This document shows, in pieces, positions 12,718 through 14,086 of a stretch of 14,086 nucleotides of DNA. The DNA comes from Atribacterota bacterium (GTDB lineage Bacteria; Atribacterota; Phoenicimicrobiia; Phoenicimicrobiales; Phoenicimicrobiaceae). The stretch lies in contig DAOUTX010000010.1 in the NCBI GenBank assembly GCA_030668465.1, forward strand, positions 1-14,086, read 5' to 3'. Position numbers and translations under genes: made by a program. Position 1 is the stretch's first letter. The number at the start of each line of letters is the position of its first letter. Under the pieces are notes generated by a model, which ran no database searches, was not told the DNA's origin, and worked only from the letters and a program-made list of their open reading frames with translations.

Positions 12718-13365
12718 TTATACTAAAAAACGAAATAAAATAAATACAATAGGAAATAATACTTTTCCAATTATACCACTTAATACTAGAATTAATAATA
12801 GAATTGGTCCGTAAGATTCTAACTTAGCATACCTGTAAGCCTGAGAATAAGGCAAAAGACCAATTAGTATCTTAGAACCATCTAAAGGTGGAACAGGGAT
12901 CAAGTTAAATATAGCAAGTGCTAAATTTATTATTACACCTGTCTGGAGAAATATTAACCATCCTCTTAACATGGTTACCGACAGATTAAAAAAAGAGTTG
13001 CTTTGCACCATAGTGATTTGCCCGATGAAATAATAACTTGACCTTAATACAAGGGCAAATATAACTGCAATTACAATATTAGCGATAGGTCCAGCCAAAG
13101 AAACATATATCATATCTCTTTTGGGATGACTTAATCTATTAAAATTTACCGGGACCGGTTTTGCCCACCCAAATCTGAATAAAAGCAACATCAAAGTTCC
13201 TATAGGATCAAGATGAGCCAAAGGATTCAGGGTAAGTCTACCTGCTTCTGCTGCTGTTGGGTCACCTAATTTATAAGCCATCCTGCCGTGCCAGTACTCA
13301 TGAAAAGTAATGGCGATTAAAACAGCTGGTATGCTCCAAACAATTTCGAATATATTATCCAGCAT
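12718..13365 (-). CDS. Site-2 protease family (M50) membrane metalloprotease
   Basis: This is a polytopic zinc metalloprotease homologue of the compact YwhC-like M50 group. The catalytic HExxH is H22-E-Y-W-H26 inside the first membrane segment, followed by the typical NPLAHLDPIGT (47-57). The distal zinc ligand motif is NLIPVPPLDGS (154-164), with D162. Hydrophobic segments lie at about 8-28, 55-66, 88-108, 133-155 and 187-213. There is no PDZ domain, unlike RseP. Substrates of this subgroup are generally unknown; a role in stress or sporulation signalling would be guesswork. The start is ATG at 13365, 4 bases after the stop of the upstream tRNA nucleotidyltransferase gene, so the two form a transcriptional pair. 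Length 215 residues. Confidence 0.93.
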   Translation of the reverse strand: MLDNIFEIVWSIPAVLIAITFHEYWHGRMAYKLGDPTAAEAGRLTLNPLAHLDPIGTLMLLLFRFGWAKPVPVNFNRLSHPKRDMIYVSLAGPIANIVIAVIFALVLRSSYYFIGQITMVQSNSFFNLSVTMLRGWLIFLQTGVIINLALAIFNLIPVPPLDGSKILIGLLPYSQAYRYAKLESYGPILLLILVLSGIIGKVLFPIVFILFRFLV

Positions 13366-13369
13366 TTTT

Positions 13370-14086
13370 CTATTTCTTATTCCTTTCTTCTAAAATATTT
13401 TTTACAAATCTAATTTCATCTCTTTTATTTTTTACCTCTCCATCTAACTGGGCGCAAAGTAATTTATTTAAAATCTGCGAATAAATCGGACCGGGTTTTA
13501 CCTGTAGTTCTTTCAATTCCTTACCTGAAATATATAGATTTTCTTTTTTATATTTTTTAAAATAGTCGCTTATCCTTTCTTTTGCAACATCAGTATTACT
13601 TTCTATCATAGCCAAAAATAAAACTTCATTAGGTAAACCCTTTAATTTCAAATAAATAATGCTCGGTGATATTTTATTTTTTTGCGATATCATTTTTATG
13701 ATTTGACCTAAACTTGAGTAACAATAATTTATCTTATCTAAAGATTTTTGCTTAAATATTATCTTTTTATAAATTTTCTGTATTTGCCTTATCTTTAAAT
13801 TTCTAATTAAACAGCAAAAATATATCATCCATAGTTCTATTTTTTCATCAGGTATATTACGTTTCCAAAAATTATAACTATCTTTTATCTTATTTAATCT
13901 TTTAACTGTTTCTTCATTTAATTCAACATCCGGAAGAATATACTTTAACGCTCCTAATTCTTCCATTCTTTTTAAAGATTTTAACGGATTTTTTTCTTTC
14001 AATATTAGAATTAATTCTTCAGTAATTCTTTTCTTTCTTAATCTGGAGAGTAATTTATCATCAATAGCTTTTTTAAGAAAATCTTC
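13370..14086 (-). CDS. tRNA nucleotidyltransferase/poly(A) polymerase family, C-terminal part (5' end beyond window)
   Basis: The reading frame is open to the right edge, so a TTG at 14002 is unlikely to be the start; 28 further codons are visible before the edge. These read LLSRLRKKRITEELILILKEKNPLKSLKRM in substance, the RNA-binding domain of class II CCA/A-adding enzymes, where (S/K)xxRIxEEL is normally followed by NPxxAL and ELGxLxxILPD. The tail IYISGKELKELQVKPGPIY with AQLDGEVKNKRDE (near the C-terminus) is the common ending of this family, including forms fused to N-terminal CBS and DHH domains. The catalytic head domain with its GSxxR and DxD motifs would lie outside the window. The enzyme would add or repair the 3' CCA (or only A) of tRNA; which one cannot be told here. 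It is followed after 4 bases by the M50 gene. Confidence 0.85.
   Translation of the reverse strand, partial: EDFLKKAIDDKLLSRLRKKRITEELILILKEKNPLKSLKRMEELGALKYILPDVELNEETVKRLNKIKDSYNFWKRNIPDEKIELWMIYFCCLIRNLKIRQIQKIYKKIIFKQKSLDKINYCYSSLGQIIKMISQKNKISPSIIYLKLKGLPNEVLFLAMIESNTDVAKERISDYFKKYKKENLYISGKELKELQVKPGPIYSQILNKLLCAQLDGEVKNKRDEIRFVKNILEERNKK

Noticed and set aside
13916..14002. TTG at 14002 as the true start of the last gene
   Set aside because: The frame continues to the window edge with conserved family residues (RITEEL), so the gene is cut by the edge.

Overview
The window is 14.1 kb of AT-rich chromosomal DNA from a bacterium whose gene order resembles Firmicutes/Clostridia and other deep-branching anaerobes. 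Three stretches support this. The first is rpmB / rsmD-coaD-ylbL-tmcAL-pta-ackA. The second is peptidase M50-trpS-scpA-scpB-rluB-cmk-ispH. The third is a tRNA nucleotidyltransferase next to the M50 peptidase. A fermentative, acetate-forming anaerobe is plausible: pta and ackA are adjacent, the isoprenoid route is the MEP pathway (ispH), and TrpRS carries a cysteine motif resembling the [4Fe-4S] motif of Thermotoga TrpRS. The low G+C and repeat-filled spacers would suit an uncultured lineage such as Atribacterota, but that is a guess; no rRNA or marker tree can be run here.

Layout, left to right. ackA (162-1502) and pta (1699-2700) lie on the minus strand. tmcAL (3009-4331) is alone on the plus strand, followed convergently by a Lon-like PDZ protease of the YlbL/SepM type (4495-5487), coaD (5609-6097) and rsmD (6479-7036), all minus. 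rpmB (7454-7642) is on the plus strand and converges on ispH with a 4-bp overlap. ispH (7639-8481), cmk, rluB, scpB, scpA and trpS (to 12382) form a minus-strand operon-like series. A site-2 protease homologue (12718-13365) and the C-terminal part of a tRNA nucleotidyltransferase (13370 to the right edge) follow. There are no recognisable tRNA or rRNA genes, CRISPR arrays or transposase genes.

How the genes work together. Pta and AckA make acetate and ATP from acetyl-CoA. TmcAL spends acetate and ATP to modify the elongator tRNA-Met anticodon. CoaD supplies CoA. RsmD, RluB, L28, TrpRS and the tRNA nucleotidyltransferase serve ribosomes and tRNA. ScpA/ScpB serve chromosome segregation, Cmk nucleotide balance and IspH isoprenoids.

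The genes are mostly ordinary; the spacers are not. Most spacers longer than about 100 bp are filled with degenerate tandem arrays of 8-bp units (TAACCANN, usually five units or 40 bp) and 7-bp units (TAGCGTA, ATTACTN, ACTNNAT and CTGGCTT types). Inverted octamer arms often flank a dyad or heptamer core. The arrays run from within 0-8 bases of one gene's stop codon to just before the next gene's ribosome binding site, and leave promoters and start sites intact. This family of composite elements is the most unusual thing here. Gene-level oddities are scpB with no canonical start where its conserved N-terminus begins, IspH with Asn where Escherichia coli has active-site His41, an acetate kinase with about 45 extra C-terminal residues, and TrpRS with a C-x20-C-x6-C-x2-C motif.
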